NCBI GenBank assembly: GCA_032871835.1
Contig: CM065295.1
Coordinates: 83,011,819-83,075,818 of the forward strand
Origin: Dipteronia dyeriana
Lineage: Eukaryota > Streptophyta > Magnoliopsida > Sapindales > Sapindaceae
Reading direction: 5' to 3'
DNA length: 64,000 nucleotides
The position numbers were made by a program, and so were the translations under genes. Below are positions 1-12,825 of this stretch, in pieces (the first letter of the stretch is position 1; each line of letters starts with the position of its first letter). The notes under the pieces were generated by a model. That model saw nothing but the letters and a program-made list of their open reading frames with translations, had not been told where the DNA came from and searched no databases.

Positions 1-418
1 AAGATCTGTGTTTGCCCGATGATGACGATGACTGCCCGATGATGACGATGACGATAACGATGACGATGTCGATAACGATGACGATGACGATGACGACGAC
101 GACGACGACGAGGAGCTGCGATGATGAAGACGATGAGGAAGAGCTACGATGATGAAGACGACGACGAGGAGCTACGATGATGAAGACGACGACGAACCCA
201 CCCAGATGAAGGGTACGATGACGAGGAGCTGCGATGACGAACCGAACCAGACGAATGCGACGACGACGACAAACAAGATCCAGACCAGAGTCGAAGACGG
301 CTGCGATGTGGAGGCAAGGAGACGACGGCGACAGCGATGTAGACGACAACGAGGAGTTGACCGACCGGAGGCGGCGATGACGACGACGTGGAGATGATTT
401 GGAGAGAAAGACAGAGAA
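1..418. repeat. (GAY)n / GACGAC low-complexity tract
   Basis: About 400 bases dominated by imperfect GAT/GAC/GAG triplets, with short longer-period repeats such as GAGCTACGATGATGAAGACG. One frame is open for 82 codons, but the peptide is only Asp/Glu/Thr/Arg-rich repeat translation, so it is not called as a gene. Confidence 0.8.
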
Positions 419-3400
419 TAAACTTATTTTTATTTTCAGCGGTTCATATTTTGATGTTGTGATTGGAATTGATCAATATATATGGGACCAGAAGTTCTAT
501 ATTCAAATCCAATTAGGAACTAAAAGTTTCAATTTTGAATCAAATTGAGAACGTGAAGTTCTAAATTTGAAGACGAACCAGAAGTTTTAATAGATAATAT
601 GATTTTATTAAGAACCTAGCATCTTGAAATAGTAAATCACAACCTCATGGTGAGACCAGAAGTTTCAACAAATTGTAAAGTATATATTTCTCTATCTCAA
701 AAGATGTTTTTCTTTTCTTTCTTTTATTTTATTCACATTATTTTGGTTTTGGGTTGTGAAGAAATGAAAAAAATTAGATGATTGTATTGCAACCTGAAGA
801 TTGCAAAAATATCGTGAACGTCTTGCAACCTAAAGATTGCATAAATTAAAACTCAAGCAAATGTGAGATTTTACGATTGCAAAATCAAAAAGTTGAAGCT
901 CAATTTGATGTTAGTCCTGAAGAGTCAGAGCTAATTATGAATTATAGTCAAATCAGAACATGAAATTTTGAATTTAAATCAAATTAGAGCTTAAAATTTT
1001 GAATATCAATTTATGTGATTATTATTTGGAACTTGAAGTTCTGAATTCATATTTTTAATTATATCTATGAAATTTATATATGAACTTGAAGTTCTAATGA
1101 AACTCAACATTTTAATTGAATATGAATTTTTTAAAAAAAAAACTTAAAGTTTTGAATTTGTACATCATAATCATAAAATTATGATATAAGTAGGTTCAAA
1201 ATTAATTTTCCTAACCTGTTGAGTTTCTTGCAGTTATGATATTTCTACATCATATTTATTGTTTATATTTCATATGAAAAGACTCCAACAATGTGATTGC
1301 TCATTCTTATCACGGTATGTAGAGTGTAAAAGATTATATTTTCACATATAAGACAACATGAATTTTGGCATTTCGCACATCTATTAGTTAAAAACTGTTT
1401 CTATTATTCATTCATTAGTCTATGAATTCACCGTGCGATATTTAGTTTTATAATTCTCGAATTTTGTGATTTTAAAATTGATGGCTTTATTATGAAGTGA
1501 ATTTGCATTCACATGGTCTTAAAATTAAGGTTTTGTATTGTTTTAGTAGTTTTGAATTATCATAACATGAAGTTGCTTTCAAGGTTTATTTATCCTAATA
1601 TTTGGTACGGATTCTTTATGAATTAAATTTTACTTAAATTCTCATCTCTAATTAAAAAAATGTATGATAAAAATAATGTTATTTCTTCCATAATTCTTTC
1701 TCTTAGTGATGTATGAAAGGTACGAAAATTTTCATAGAAAATATAAATTTTCAAATTTTGCATGATATAAACTTTACTGTCATATGTATATTTTGATATA
1801 TATATATATACATTATACATATGAACAATTAATATATTTTTTGATTAATATATTATATACTTAATTGTTTTGATATCGAGCATTCTTATTAAAATTGGAT
1901 ATATTTTGTATTTAGATTTTTATCACTTAAATAGTTACTCAAAATCATATTGATTTGTTATATTGTATCATTGTTTTTATTTATTTATGATAAGTTGAAA
2001 TATAATTATTTCATGGTAAAGATCCAATAGTCCATTTGATTCGATAAAATGAAGGATTTGATTACCAAGAAAAGACATGATTGAAATATATTACACGTCG
2101 TGACTCAAATATTTGTTCCTGAAGTAACAATAGATATTATGATAATTACATGCCTCTAATATGCTTTTAAATGAGCAATATTGAGATTAGTAATTTGAGA
2201 ATATTTGGATTAATATCATTCCCTGAAGTGAAAGATGTTTCTTTCAAAATGTCATGATTGTGATTGAAAATATAGATAGTTGAAATAATTATTGAAACTA
2301 AGGTGATTACTACGAGAAATTCATTTCAATCCACCAGAAGTGGAATAACACCAAAACAAAGCAAGAAAATTTGAAAGCATTTTGAATACACCTTTTAGGG
2401 ATTATAAAATCTTTCTACTTGCTTTAGGTGTTAAATAAAAGGACAAAAGGGCACATACGGTAAATTTTAATATTTTATTGATTTTTAACAAGAAAAAATG
2501 AATGCTCTACGAGAGCTATTATTTTGATACAAAGTGAAAAATAATTACATGAAAATACTTTGTATTTATTAGATCTGGAAGATCAATGAACAAAGAAATT
2601 ATTTTGTGTCAATTAAAAAATATTTTACATTCCAGAAGCATGCCTGTTTTTATAGTTTATCATGTCATAAGATCATATGATTAATATTATATTATGAACT
2701 AGAAGTTCAATTAAAGAAAATGATGCATCGAAATATTGAAATATTTTTCCTCAATGAAAAATATTTTTGCTATTGAATGTCTCCAAAGGACATAAGACGA
2801 TAGTACTTAAAATACAATATGACGGAATAAACGAGATCATATAGAAAATTACGATGATGCAGAAGATTTTCTTGAAATTTAATTTTCTCGTCGTTAGGGG
2901 GAGAATTGTCATAAATTGATAAACGACGTGAAATTACATTGTATGCATCATCTTGTGATTTGCATAGCATGCAAATAATTTTTCAGATGATTCAAAGAAA
3001 ATAATAAAATTACATTTTACCAATAAACAAACCCGGGTGGTTGTTCCTTAGAACAATTTATGAAATGACAGAAAAAAAAGGCATCTGTTAGTGAAAGACA
3101 ATTTAGTACAAATGATAAGGTTCCCTAGAAGTGGAATTTGAAATATCATAAACATAGTGAAAATAATACTCAATTGATAACTAAATCATCATCATCAAAG
3201 ACTCTAGAAGAGTTAGTCTCTCATAAGTAAAAAACAAAATCCTGAAGATACATAAAGAAATATTAATCCCCCCCTATGAGACTCTTGGAGTAGAAAATAG
3301 AAAGATTTCAATTATCCCAGTAGAGACACATGTACCAGAAACAAAGATATTATATTTATCCGAAAGAAATATTTATATAAAGAGGCATGTGTACCGAATA

Positions 3401-4663
3401 TTAAAGAGGATTCAATAACCCCTGAAAAGGCACCTGTATTACGAAATGTAAATCAATTATATTGATAATATATAAATTGAGATCATATATTGGTTTGCGT
3501 ATTATGAAAAATATGATAATGGTCTTAAACTATAAATTGTATATATGCCGACACAGTAGTGAAAAATAAAAGACAGAGTTATACTTACTTTATATTTGAA
3601 AATATTAGACCTGCAATCCAAATGTTTGATGACATCAAATTTATTGAATATAATTATTTTTCGTACAAATTAAGATAAAAGATTTACTGCAGAAACCTAG
3701 TTTGATAATGAATAGAAATTCTAGAAGAATTTAAATGCCTGAAGCAATGAATAGAAATTCTAGAAGGATTTAAATGCCTGAAGTAAGTAATTTGATACTA
3801 CATTTTATATATATTTTATATAACAAAATGCATGTAGTACATATGCATTTATGAATATTGTGTTGAAAGAATCCACAAATTTAATTCCAAAGAAATAAAT
3901 GTTGATCGTTTGAGACTTATTAATACTCCCGATGAGTATACAAATTATACATTTATAATGAATAATTTCTAAGATGAAAAAAAATCTTGGAAAATGATAT
4001 TTAGTCTCGATTAATAGCCGTGTTGAGTGTTTTTCAATTAACATAATAATATATGAATCAACATATATAAAAAAAGGTCATGAAACACATTTTCAAAGAT
4101 AAAACTTATTGGATGGATACCTTGATGCTTATTACATAAAATTAAAGTGATATATAATCCTCTTTCATTAATGAAAATAATAATGAAGAACCTTTTGGTC
4201 TTGAAGTACCAAATCTACGTTCAAATGATGTTTTTTTTTAATTATAAAATAACATAATGTTATATATAACAGGTTGCACCAATTTGAAAAGCAACATTCT
4301 TCATACAAGATTTCCAAAAGGTTGGGATGTGATAGATAGAAATATCTTAACAAAATATTAAAGCATCCACATAAGAATGAGGGGAAGCATATTTATCAAG
4401 GATTTTTACTATTTGGAGGAAATACAATGGAACTGTACTATTTTTCTTTCACTAGATTTTTATCCCACCGGGTTTTTACTAGTAAGATTTTAATGAGACA
4501 GTTTTTGCACCCCCATTACCTTTAAAGGTTAATTTGAGATGTAGATGAATAATGTACTCTTTTTCCTCTGCTAGTTTTTTTTTTTCCCACCGGGTTTTTA
4601 TTAGCAAAGGTTTTAATGAGGCATATTCACTGTATGATTGATGGAGATTAATTCAAGGGGGAG
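419..4663 (+). pseudogene. Decayed Ty1/copia retrotransposon interior
   Basis: A gag-pol region without any long open frame. The plus-strand translation, read through many stops and frameshifts, still shows copia landmarks. Near 2.87-2.95 kb there is a degenerate gag/integrase-like stretch. At 3.68-3.79 kb is a tandemly duplicated MPEA/MPEV segment like the FKMPEA region of plant copia reverse transcriptase. At 4.09-4.22 kb are DKTYWMDTLML and EEPFGLEVPNL, which resemble the DKxxPLxTxM and EEILGPEVPYLSAIGA segments before copia RNase H. At 4.44-4.64 kb is the twice-repeated CCCACCGGGTTTTTA tract typical just upstream of the 3' LTR. The first part (0.48-1.15 kb) repeats a GAAGTTCTAAAT-like phrase with no recognisable coding. 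The 5' LTR is not in the window. The family call is firm for the 3' half and weak for the 5' half. Confidence 0.65.
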
Positions 4664-4973
4664 TGTTATGAATATAATACAATTATATATGAATAAATAT
4701 CCATCAATCCATGGAAGAAACTTCCATCCTTTTGTATTCCCACTAGTTTTATCATAATGATTAATTTTATGATTCATTATAATGTAATTTATATATATTT
4801 AATGTAATATGGGATTGTGAGGCTATAAAAAAGGTCTCAAACCATTGTATTTGATACACTTTTTGTGACGAGGACAATTGATGAATAAAATACTTCTCTT
4901 TAGCTATTTTTGATCTCTTCTCTTTTCTAAGTTTATGTTTTATATTTTGTTTATTCTTAATCGATTTATAATA
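4664..4973 (+). mobile_element. 3' LTR of the decayed copia element
   Basis: It begins TGTTATGAATATAATAC directly after the polypurine tract CAAGGGGGAG. It contains a TATA-like GGCTATAAAAAAGG near 4,821 and ends around TTATAATA, which looks like a decayed TTATAACA mirroring the LTR start. The right boundary is approximate. It abuts the left end of the dispersed repeat that follows. Confidence 0.7.
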
Positions 4974-5733
4974 TTAATCACATTTTTACATTTTGCAAAT
5001 AAGAATAAATTATTTTAACTATTATTTTAATATTTTTTATACATTACACCTTCAAAGCCCCTTTTTAAATTTTCGTCTAAGCCTCTGTATACCTTTAAGC
5101 CTCTGTATACCTTTAAGCCGTCTCTACCTATTGCTAGCTATCCCTGGCTTGTATTATTAGGGCAACAATGATTATGAAGATCATATTCCTCGGTTATCAA
5201 CTTATCGTCATCAAAATGTTGAACCCAACTAGTGATTTGAATGTTGATCATGAGATGATCATGTTTGAAGTTCATGTTCTAGCTAGGAGGGTACATTATG
5301 AGTGAATTTAAATAAAAATAAATTAAACAATTATTGAATGAACACATTAAAATTAAAAACTTAAATGACAATATGAGGTTAGATTAGTGGTAACCTATTA
5401 TATTTACGCTCAAGAGGTAACGGGTTATGGTCTCCCGATCTCCTAATTACCGAAATATTATAATAGTTTTTTTTTAATTCAAAACTTAAATATTAATGAA
5501 TATAAAAAGTATATTTATCAATCAAATTATCCAAGTGATTTATTGCCAAAACTTTTAATAAAATATAAAGATAGTTTGGCTTCAATGTCCAACAATACTG
5601 GGATTATAACAGAGCATGTGTTTAGCTTCAAGTATTATTTGTTTGTGGATCATTGAAATTTGAAAGATCTTCTTTTTTTAAAAAATAAAAATAAAAATAA
5701 AAACTCACATAAAAGAACCTCAAAGATCAAGTG

Positions 5734-5764
<31 letters not shown>

Positions 5765-6040
5765 TAGGAATGCCTGTATAATTTACCCTTTAAAATGGTT
5801 TAAATTATTAGCTTATTATTAATAATTGTTGGTGACTATTGTATAGAAATCGAGTTGAGGAACAAAATTAGATTAAAAAGGATGAAAATGCTAACGAGAA
5901 GCATATACTCGGACTCCCTTAAAAACCGCCGAGGGAGAACATAATATGCTTAGGGTATATTTATTTTTACATTTTTATGCATTGGTTTATAGTTTAAACT
6001 GTCTTATTGCTTTATTCTTTTACTCATGAGGAAAAAACCG
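4974..6040. repeat. Copy 1 of a ~1.06-kb dispersed direct repeat
   Basis: This stretch matches 57,282-58,358 over almost its whole length with scattered substitutions and small indels. Both copies share the phrases ACATTACACCTTCAAAGCC, GAACCCAACTAGTGATTTGA and ACTGTCTTATTG, among many others. No open frame is conserved. The left end was cut by the copia insertion. Its class is unknown; a DNA transposon or a segmental copy would both fit. Confidence 0.75.
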
Positions 6041-6052
6041 CAGTTGTGGAAA

Positions 6053-6935
6053 TAGTGAGATATGTCACATTTTGTTGTTGTTGTAATAATGTCACTGTTT
6101 AATAACTTATATTTAAAAGACACATATTATGATGAACTATCCAAATTGCCCTTAAATACTCTATTTTTTATTCTCATTGTGCTTCCATCTACACTTTGAA
6201 AATGATAACTCCTCTCTCTCTCTCTCTCCAAAATAGTTGTCTGAAAATCGATCTACAACTCCTCTCTCTCTCTCTCTCCAAAAAACTTATCTCTCTCCAG
6301 ATTCTACACCAGAAGATAACATATATTTGTGATCTTCATTTATATATTTTTATATATTCTGTGTGGTTTAACAATGTATCCATTCGTTATAATTTGTTGT
6401 CCAGTCTTTGTATGAACATGTATAAACTTGTATGAACATTTAGACTGCAGATTTTGTCCGAGTCTTTTTTGAAATACTCCGAGCTTTTTTTATTAGTGTC
6501 CGAGCTTTTTTGATATGATTCCGAGTTTTTTTATACTCTTCTGAGCTTTTTTGACTTGTCTCTGGGCTTTTTTGTTAGGTTAATGTCTGAGTTTTTTTTT
6601 AAAATTGTCCGAGCATATTTTTTAAAGGATCGAGCATTTTATATTTGAAAATTATGTTTAGTTAAATCGAGTATATTTGTAGCTAAATTGAACATATATT
6701 TGAAAAAATCAAGCATATTTTTCAAAGGATCGAACATTTTATTTTTGAAAATAAGATTTCATTAAATCGAGTATATTTGTAGCCAAATCGAGCATTTTTT
6801 TAATATGATTGAGCTTATTTTTCAAAGAATCGAGCATATTTTTAATAGAATTGAGTCTTTTTGCCAAGGCTCCGAGACTTTTATTAAAGGCTCCAAGACT
6901 TTTGTAATTACATTTTGAGTCTTTTAAGTACTGAC
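6053..6935 (+). mobile_element. Truncated Mutator-like element end with subterminal minisatellite
   Basis: Bases 6,053-6,260 match the left end of the large MULE at 28.85-29.1 kb: GATATGTCAC, AATAACTTA, TTATGATGAACTA..CAAATTGCC, then CT-rich microsatellite and AGTTGTCTGAAAA. It is followed, as in the large copy, by short AT-rich repeats built on TCCGAGCTTTTTT and TTCAAAGGATCGAGCA up to about 6,900. No transposase is present; the element stops where the gag fragment begins. Confidence 0.55.
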
Positions 6936-6943
6936 CAGCTCCC

Positions 6944-7326
6944 ATGAAGGCACCAGTAGACACAAGGAACCGATACAAATATTCTATCTTCCACGAGGAT
7001 GTGAGACACAACTCTTCGGAGTGCTTTAGTCTGCGTAACCAGATCGAAGCACTAGTGAGGGGTGGTTGTTTGGTGGAGTTCCTACAACAGGTTCGAGATA
7101 GCATCCACACAGGCAAGAAGGTTTAAGCCGAGATCCGAGATCATATGGAGAAGAGGAAAGGTGAACAGAAAGACCTGATGCAGCAGATTCAGGTCATCTA
7201 TACCATCAGCGGAGTACCCACTCTAGTTGGAACCTCAGACAATTCTAGAAAGAATCATGCCGGAAAGATTCATCGGGTTGAAGATGGGCAAGGTATCTTC
7301 AAGGTAGATCGGGTAAAAGACCTTTG
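6944..7326 (+). pseudogene. Ty3/gypsy-type gag fragment
   Basis: Two short frames separated by a stop read as the C-terminal gag region of plant Ty3/gypsy elements. KYSIFHEDVRHNSSECFSLR resembles the usual CEFHxDxGHxTxECxxLR zinc-finger-like segment, and it is followed by IEALVRGGCLVEFL. The second frame has IYTISGVPTLVGTSDNSRK, like the IHVIxGGP.xAGxSxxARK segment before the protease. There is no protease, RT or LTR nearby, so this is an isolated fragment wedged between two DNA elements. Confidence 0.6.
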
Positions 7327-7947
7327 ATTCACCAAAAATATAAAATAACTAATTACATCAAACTCCCCTAAGGTTTGCTCTTTTATATACAAAAACAACT
7401 TTATTGATAGATGACACTCACCTCCCTTGTTGTTAGTCAAAGTTGGTCAAATTAAATTGTAGATCAATTTTGACTATCAAAACTAAGGATAGTTTAGTCA
7501 TTTGATGCATTTTAATTATATATATATTAAAAATTGAATAAATATTTTTAAATGGAGATTTTTTTAAGGTATTTTGAAATGAAGATTAGGTGAGCAAAAA
7601 AAACTGTTTTTAAAATTAAGATTTTTTTTGGAGAGAAAAATAATATTAATTGAAAAAATAAATTAGGTAGAAATTGTGATTTGTATTGTTTGTGGAACTG
7701 GAAAACTGGCTTAATCTGGCTCAATCTCTCATGGTGGAGATCGAACAAATTAGGAAGGGATTGTGATTCGTGGTGTTGGTGGAGCTGTCGAACTGATAAA
7801 GTTATTACCATTTTTTTATTTAATTTGAATTTTCTTTAAATTAGATTGGATTGTCCCATTTTTAATGAAAAATTCTGTTTTTTTTTTAATTCTTAATTAA
7901 ACAAAACAGTTTTGTTTTCACTTAATCTTCATTTTAAAATATTTATT

Positions 7948-7994
<47 letters not shown>

Positions 7995-8200
7995 AAATTC
8001 TTCAAATGACTAAACTATCTTTAGTTTTGATAGTCAAAATCGGTCTACTCTTTAATTTGACCAACTTTGAGTAACGGTAGGGGAAGTGAGTGTCAATTAT
8101 CAATAAAGTTGTTTCTCTATGTAGAAGAGCAAACCTCAGTGGAGTTTTGTATAATTAGTTATTTTAGATTTTGATGAATCAAGGGTATTTTTATCTTTTA
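7315..8200. mobile_element. Long-TIR foldback element (MULE-like MITE)
   Basis: The left arm (about 7,315-7,560) and right arm (about 7,925-8,200) are inverted copies. The left arm has TTTGATTCACC, AAAATAACTAATTACA, GGTTTGCTCTTTTATAT and GACACTCACCTCCC. The right arm has the reverse complements, including AGAGCAAACCTC, ATAATTAGTTATTTTAGA and GATGAATCAAGGG. The spacer holds a (TA)n run at 7,948-7,991 and no coding capacity. Long imperfect arms suggest a Mutator-type MITE; no clear target-site duplication was identified. Confidence 0.65.
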
Positions 8201-8261
8201 TCATTTTATAACGGTCAACCCTCATACTTAACGGTCAACTCTCGTACTTAACGGTCAAACC

Positions 8262-8356
8262 CTAATGACAGGGGAGGTGAGTGTCAATTAATGGTAAATT
8301 TATTTTCGTGTGTAAAAGAGCAAACATCTAGAGAATTTGGTGTAATTTGTTATTCT
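8262..8356. repeat. Partial extra arm of the foldback element
   Basis: GGGGAGGTGAGTGTCAATTA, then AAAGAGCAAACATCTAGAGAA and GGTGTAATTTGTTATTCTTTGA, repeats the outer part of the right arm of the preceding element. It is preceded by a twice-repeated CTTAACGGTCAAC(T/C)CTCGTA-like motif. It marks the junction with the LINE. Confidence 0.5.
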
Positions 8357-9229
8357 TTGAGGTACATTAATCCTCCATAGATTCTTCCAAAAAGATTCTG
8401 CTTTTTATAAACCGAGTTGCTTGACCCACCGGTATTAGAATCCGCCACCATCCGACACATACCTAAATTATATCCACTACGCACCGTGTCTTCACCATCC
8501 GTTGTGTAATGACACGTTATAGAATCATCTCTACAAAAATAACTCAGGAGGATGGACAAGATTATCTCCGATTCCTTGAAGAAAAGTTGACGAACAAGCT
8601 GGTTGTTCCAGCCACCCGACTCAGTCCTCAGATGGCTTACCAAATAAACATTATCCTGCACACAAGGACAAAAGACCTTGAAGGTAACTGGGTGAGGCAG
8701 CCATCGGTCCTCGTAAATACGAACTGAGGTCCCTGATCCAATTCTCTATCGCGAGCTATATTCCAAAAGCTCTTTCCCCTAACACAGGCTGTTCCAAATC
8801 ATAGAGTCTCTCTGCTTACAATCAACCTTTAGAAAAGACGATATGGGAAAAATAAGCTCCTCTTAAGACCCTTCCCACTAAAGAATTCGGGTACTTAACC
8901 AACCTCCACCTTTGTTTCGCAAGGAGGGCTTGATTGAACAACGAAAGATCATGGAAACCAAGACCCCCAGCATTCTTATTGCTACATAACCTTTTCCATG
9001 ACGACTAATGCATTTTCTTAGCTGTCTCAGTACTACCCCACCAAAACTTTGAACAGAGACGATGAAGATAAGAAACTAGGCTTTTCGGAATGCAAAACAA
9101 ATTCATAGTATAGGCTGGAATTGATTGCAAGACTGACTTGATTAAAACCTCTTTACCACCAACTGACAACAATTTATCCCTCCACCCTTTAACTCTCTCA
9201 CACATACGATCCTTTATATAATTAAAAAG
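8357..9229 (-). pseudogene. L1-type LINE, 3' segment (RT tail and zf-RVT region)
   Basis: Minus-strand translation gives the segment typical of plant non-LTR retrotransposons after the RT palm. It includes RMCERVKGWRDKLLSVGGKE, VLIKSVLQSIPAYTMNLFCI and LHRLCSKFWWGS (compare GWKxKLLSxAGKEILIKAV..IPxYxMxxFxLP..FWWG). Further on, RIYEDRWLP and EDTVRSGYN mark the zinc-binding RVT-associated domain. Stops interrupt the frame. The domain is cut at about 8,357. The upstream part continues beyond the copia insertion at 16,788. Confidence 0.85.
9225..9229. repeat. Target-site duplication AAAAG (left)
   Basis: Five bases directly left of the copia LTR; the same AAAAG is present at 16,783-16,787 directly right of the other LTR. 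It lies inside LINE coding sequence. Confidence 0.85.
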
Positions 9230-9700
9230 TGTTATGAAACTGACGTGTTTTGATTCCCAACGTAAATTCAAATTGAGAACAAAATATGCGATAAAAATAA
9301 TGGACACAAGATTTACGTGGTAAAACCCTCAATGTGAGGGAAACATCCATGGACAAAGACCATAATGATTTTATTAGACCAAAAAACGATTACAATCTCT
9401 CTCTAATATTTTAGGAGAGAACTACAATCTTTCTCACAAATAAGAGGAAAGAACAATTTAGGGAGAAATAAGATAAGAGCTTGTTAGCTTAGGATGATTT
9501 GTGGAGAAATATAGGGGGCTATTTATAGTCAAAGAACTCACCCACCTCATTAATGCTATGCATCCAAAGTCTCCTCACAATTAATGTGACTGGTTTGGAG
9601 ATTGAATTTTCATCCATCAAATCTTCAAAAGTCTTCAAGTCATTAATACATACCAACCAAGATTTACCAATCTAGAAAAAAAATGACTTTATTTCCTTCA
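9230..9700 (-). mobile_element. 3' LTR of copia element A
   Basis: A 471-base LTR with TGTTATGAAAC at its left end and TTTCCTTCA at its right end, near-identical to 16,313-16,782. The polypurine tract (reverse complement of TTCTCCCGCTTGAAG) lies directly inside it at 9,701-9,716. This fixes the element on the minus strand. Confidence 0.9.
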
Positions 9701-9716
9701 TTCTCCCGCTTGAAGT

Positions 9717-12700
9717 CATCTTTTCATGGTCTGATTATCATTCTAATCTTTGCTCTAATTCGTGCTACTTACGTTTCTGCTAGACCGTATGAGGATCTAC
9801 ACCATATGAACTTGTCAGTATTTATAGGTTTGGTCATTACATCTGCTAGATTCTCTTTGGTGTGTATCTTTTGCGTATCCACACTACCATCTTCCACAAC
9901 TTCCCGAACAAAGTGATATTGTACTCCTATGTGCTTGGTTCTGGAATGAAAAGCTGGATTCCTTACGATGTGCAAGGCACTCTGACTGTCACAAAACAAA
10001 ATGATCTTACTGATCTTCTCTTATTTGTGCCCAAGTTCTTCCATTAGCCTTTTAATACAAACTGCTTCCTTACAAGCTTGAGTGGCTGCCATGTACTCTA
10101 CCTCAGTTGTTGATAGAGCCACAACTGTTTGTAACTTAGAAATCTAGCTTACAACTCTTCTTGCAATTGTAAACACATAACCAGTAGTAGATTTTCTTTT
10201 TTCGAGATCTCCAGCAAAATCCGAATCCATATAACCCCTGACAGAAAATTCTGATCCTCCATAACATAATGCAGCATCTGAGGTTCCTCTTATGTATCTC
10301 AAAATCCTCTTCACAGCATTCCAATGCTCTATACTAGGATTCACCATGTATCGACTAACTGCTCCCACTGCTTGTACAATGTCTGGTCTTGTACATATCA
10401 TAGCGAACATCAAACTTCCCACTGCTGATGCATATGGCACTCGAGACATTTCCATCCTCTCCGCTTCAATGCTAGGACTCATACTTGAGGATAATTTGAA
10501 ATTCACAGGAAGTGGAGTAGAAATTGGCATACAATCTTGCATGTTGAAGCGTCGTAAAATTTTCCTCAAATAGTTCTTCTGAGAGAGCCAAAAATTCCTA
10601 TTTTTTCTGTCTCGGTAAATTTACATCCTTAGAATCTTGTTTGCTGGTCCTAGATCCTTCATATCAAACTCCCTAGCCGACTGTGCTTGGGGCCTGCTAC
10701 CAACATATCGTCCACATTCAACAACAAGATAATGAAGTCATCATCATCTTTAAACCTTTTGTAGTAAGTACAATGGTATGAACTGAGTCTATTGTACCCA
10801 AGACTTATAATGAAGGAATCAAATCTCTTGTACCAACACCTCGGCGCTTGTTTTAAACCGTACAGAGATTTGGTTAACCTGCAAACCAAGTTCTCATTTC
10901 CTCTTTTGGCAAAACCTTCGGGTTGAATCATATAAATTTATTTTTCAAGTTCTCCATGAAGAAATGCAGTTTTCACATCCAACTGCTCTAGGTGTAGGTC
11001 AAACGTAGCACACATGGCAAGAACTACTCTGACTGTTGTAAGTCGAACCATCGGAGAAAATATCTCATTGAAGTCAATACCTTCTTTATGAGCATATCCT
11101 TTCACCACCAGTCTTGCATGATACCACTTCACTTGGTCATTACTATCCCATTTGATCTTATAGACCCATTTGTTTCCGATGGCTATTCTTCCATGTGGTA
11201 GTGGAACAAGCTCCCATGTCTTGTTCTTGTGTAGAGCTTTAATTTCTTCCTGCATTGCTGTCATCCATATAGATGCATCTAAGCTATTTGTAGCTTCATG
11301 AAAAGTTAATGGCTCTCCATCCTCTGATAGTAGACAGTATTCTACGTTGCTCTCTGTAGCATACTTCGAGTGCCAACCTAAAGGTCTCTTCTCACGAGTT
11401 GACCTTCGAATTTCTAGAACCTCGGACTCGACTGGTTCTTACATCTCGTGCTCCGGTACTGTTTTAGAAAGATCTAAACCTTCTTGTTCTTGATTATCTT
11501 CCGCCTGAACTTCAGTAGTCTCTGAATTTTCTTTTAAAGTGCTATCGTCTCTTTCTCTTTGTAATTGATTCTCTACAAAGATAACGTCTCTGCTGACTAT
11601 AACCTTATGGGTAGTGGGTTCCCACAGGCGATACCCCTTCACACCGTCAGCATACCTCAAGAATATACATCTCCTGGATTTTGGATCAACCTTTGCTCTT
11701 TCTTGGGCATTGTACATCACGTACACATGACATCCAAATGAATGTAGATTAGAGTAGTCAACTGGCTTACCGATCCATATCTCCATTGGTGTTGTCAACT
11801 TAATTGTTATCGATGGGGATCGATTTACAACATAGCAAGAGGTTTTAGCTTCTTCTGCCCAAAATGAATTAGATAGACCTGCAGTCCTCAACATAGCTCT
11901 AATTCTTTCAGCAAGATTTTTATTCATCCGCTCTGCCACTCTATTTTGTTGAGGAGTGAATGTGACAGTGAATTGTCTTTCAATACATTCTTGCTTACAA
12001 AGTGCAAGAAACTTGCCATATGTATATTCTTTTCCATTATCTGTCCTTAAACACTTGATCTTCTTTCCAGAATAAAGTTCCTTACGTGCTTTGAAAGCTT
12101 TAAATACTTCAAACATATCTGACTTTCTCTTGATCGGGTATACCCAACATCTCCTGGAGTAATCATCAATAAAAGTCACCATGTACTTTGCTCCTCCTAT
12201 GGATATATCCGGTGATTCCCAGACATCAGAATGAATCAAGTCTAGAATGCATTTGGTCCTAGCAGTAGAACTGCTAAACTTCAATCTATGTTGCTTACTT
12301 GTAACATAATACTTACAGAACGGTAGATTTATCGATTTGAGCTCGGGAAGCAGATTCCGATCGGAGAGAATCTTTAAACCTCGTTCCGATATGTGGCCTC
12401 GTTTTTGATGCCACATCATCATTGACTCTTCTCCATCGTTAGATGATGCAACACATGCATCAGTTTCCTGTAGTGTTTCTCCCTTAAGTATGTATAGATT
12501 TGCTGTGATCTTCTCTGCCCTCATAACTACAATCACGCCTCTAACAATCTTCATGATCCTATTTCCTATATGGGATTTGCATATGAGATTATCTAATTGT
12601 CCCAAAGACAACAGATTCTTCTCTAGGCCCTTCACATGTCATACTTCCTGAATAGTGTGAACAGTACCATCATGCATCTTTATCTTGATAGCACCAATAC

Positions 12701-12825
12701 CAGCGATCTTCAAGGCATGATCATTACCCATAAATACAGTTCCTCTTGAGATAGGTTCATATTTGTAAAACCATTCTCTTCGAGAGGTCATGTGCCAGGT
12801 TGCTGTTGAGTCTAAAATCTAGACG
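9717..12825 (-). pseudogene. Copia element A pol (protease, integrase, RT, RNase H), decayed
   Basis: Read from high to low coordinates, the order is that of Ty1/copia pol. The protease remnant has ILDSTATWHMT near 12.8 kb. A 398-codon open frame (11,439-12,635) holds the pre-integrase and integrase core: DLIHSDVWESP, LRTDNGKEYT and NRVAERMNKN supply the D, D, E residues. The usual H-H-C-C finger is altered to a single visible C-K-Y-Y. RT follows in 10,938-11,264 (NKWVYKIKW, HARLVVKGY, LDVKTAFLHGEL) and 10,659-10,931 (KSLYGLKQAPRCWY, then NVDDM in place of YVDDM). RNase H lies at 9,769-10,569 (MDSDFAGD, KSTTGYVF, SRTKHI). Stops between these blocks show it is dead. It resembles the Tnt1-type group of plant copia elements. 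Confidence 0.9.

Noticed and set aside
149..397. 82-codon Asp/Thr/Arg-rich ORF
   Set aside because: Product of (GAY)n low-complexity DNA.
1623..4353. Minus-strand ORFs in the first 4.4 kb
   Set aside because: The plus strand shows copia landmarks; these are AT-rich shadows.
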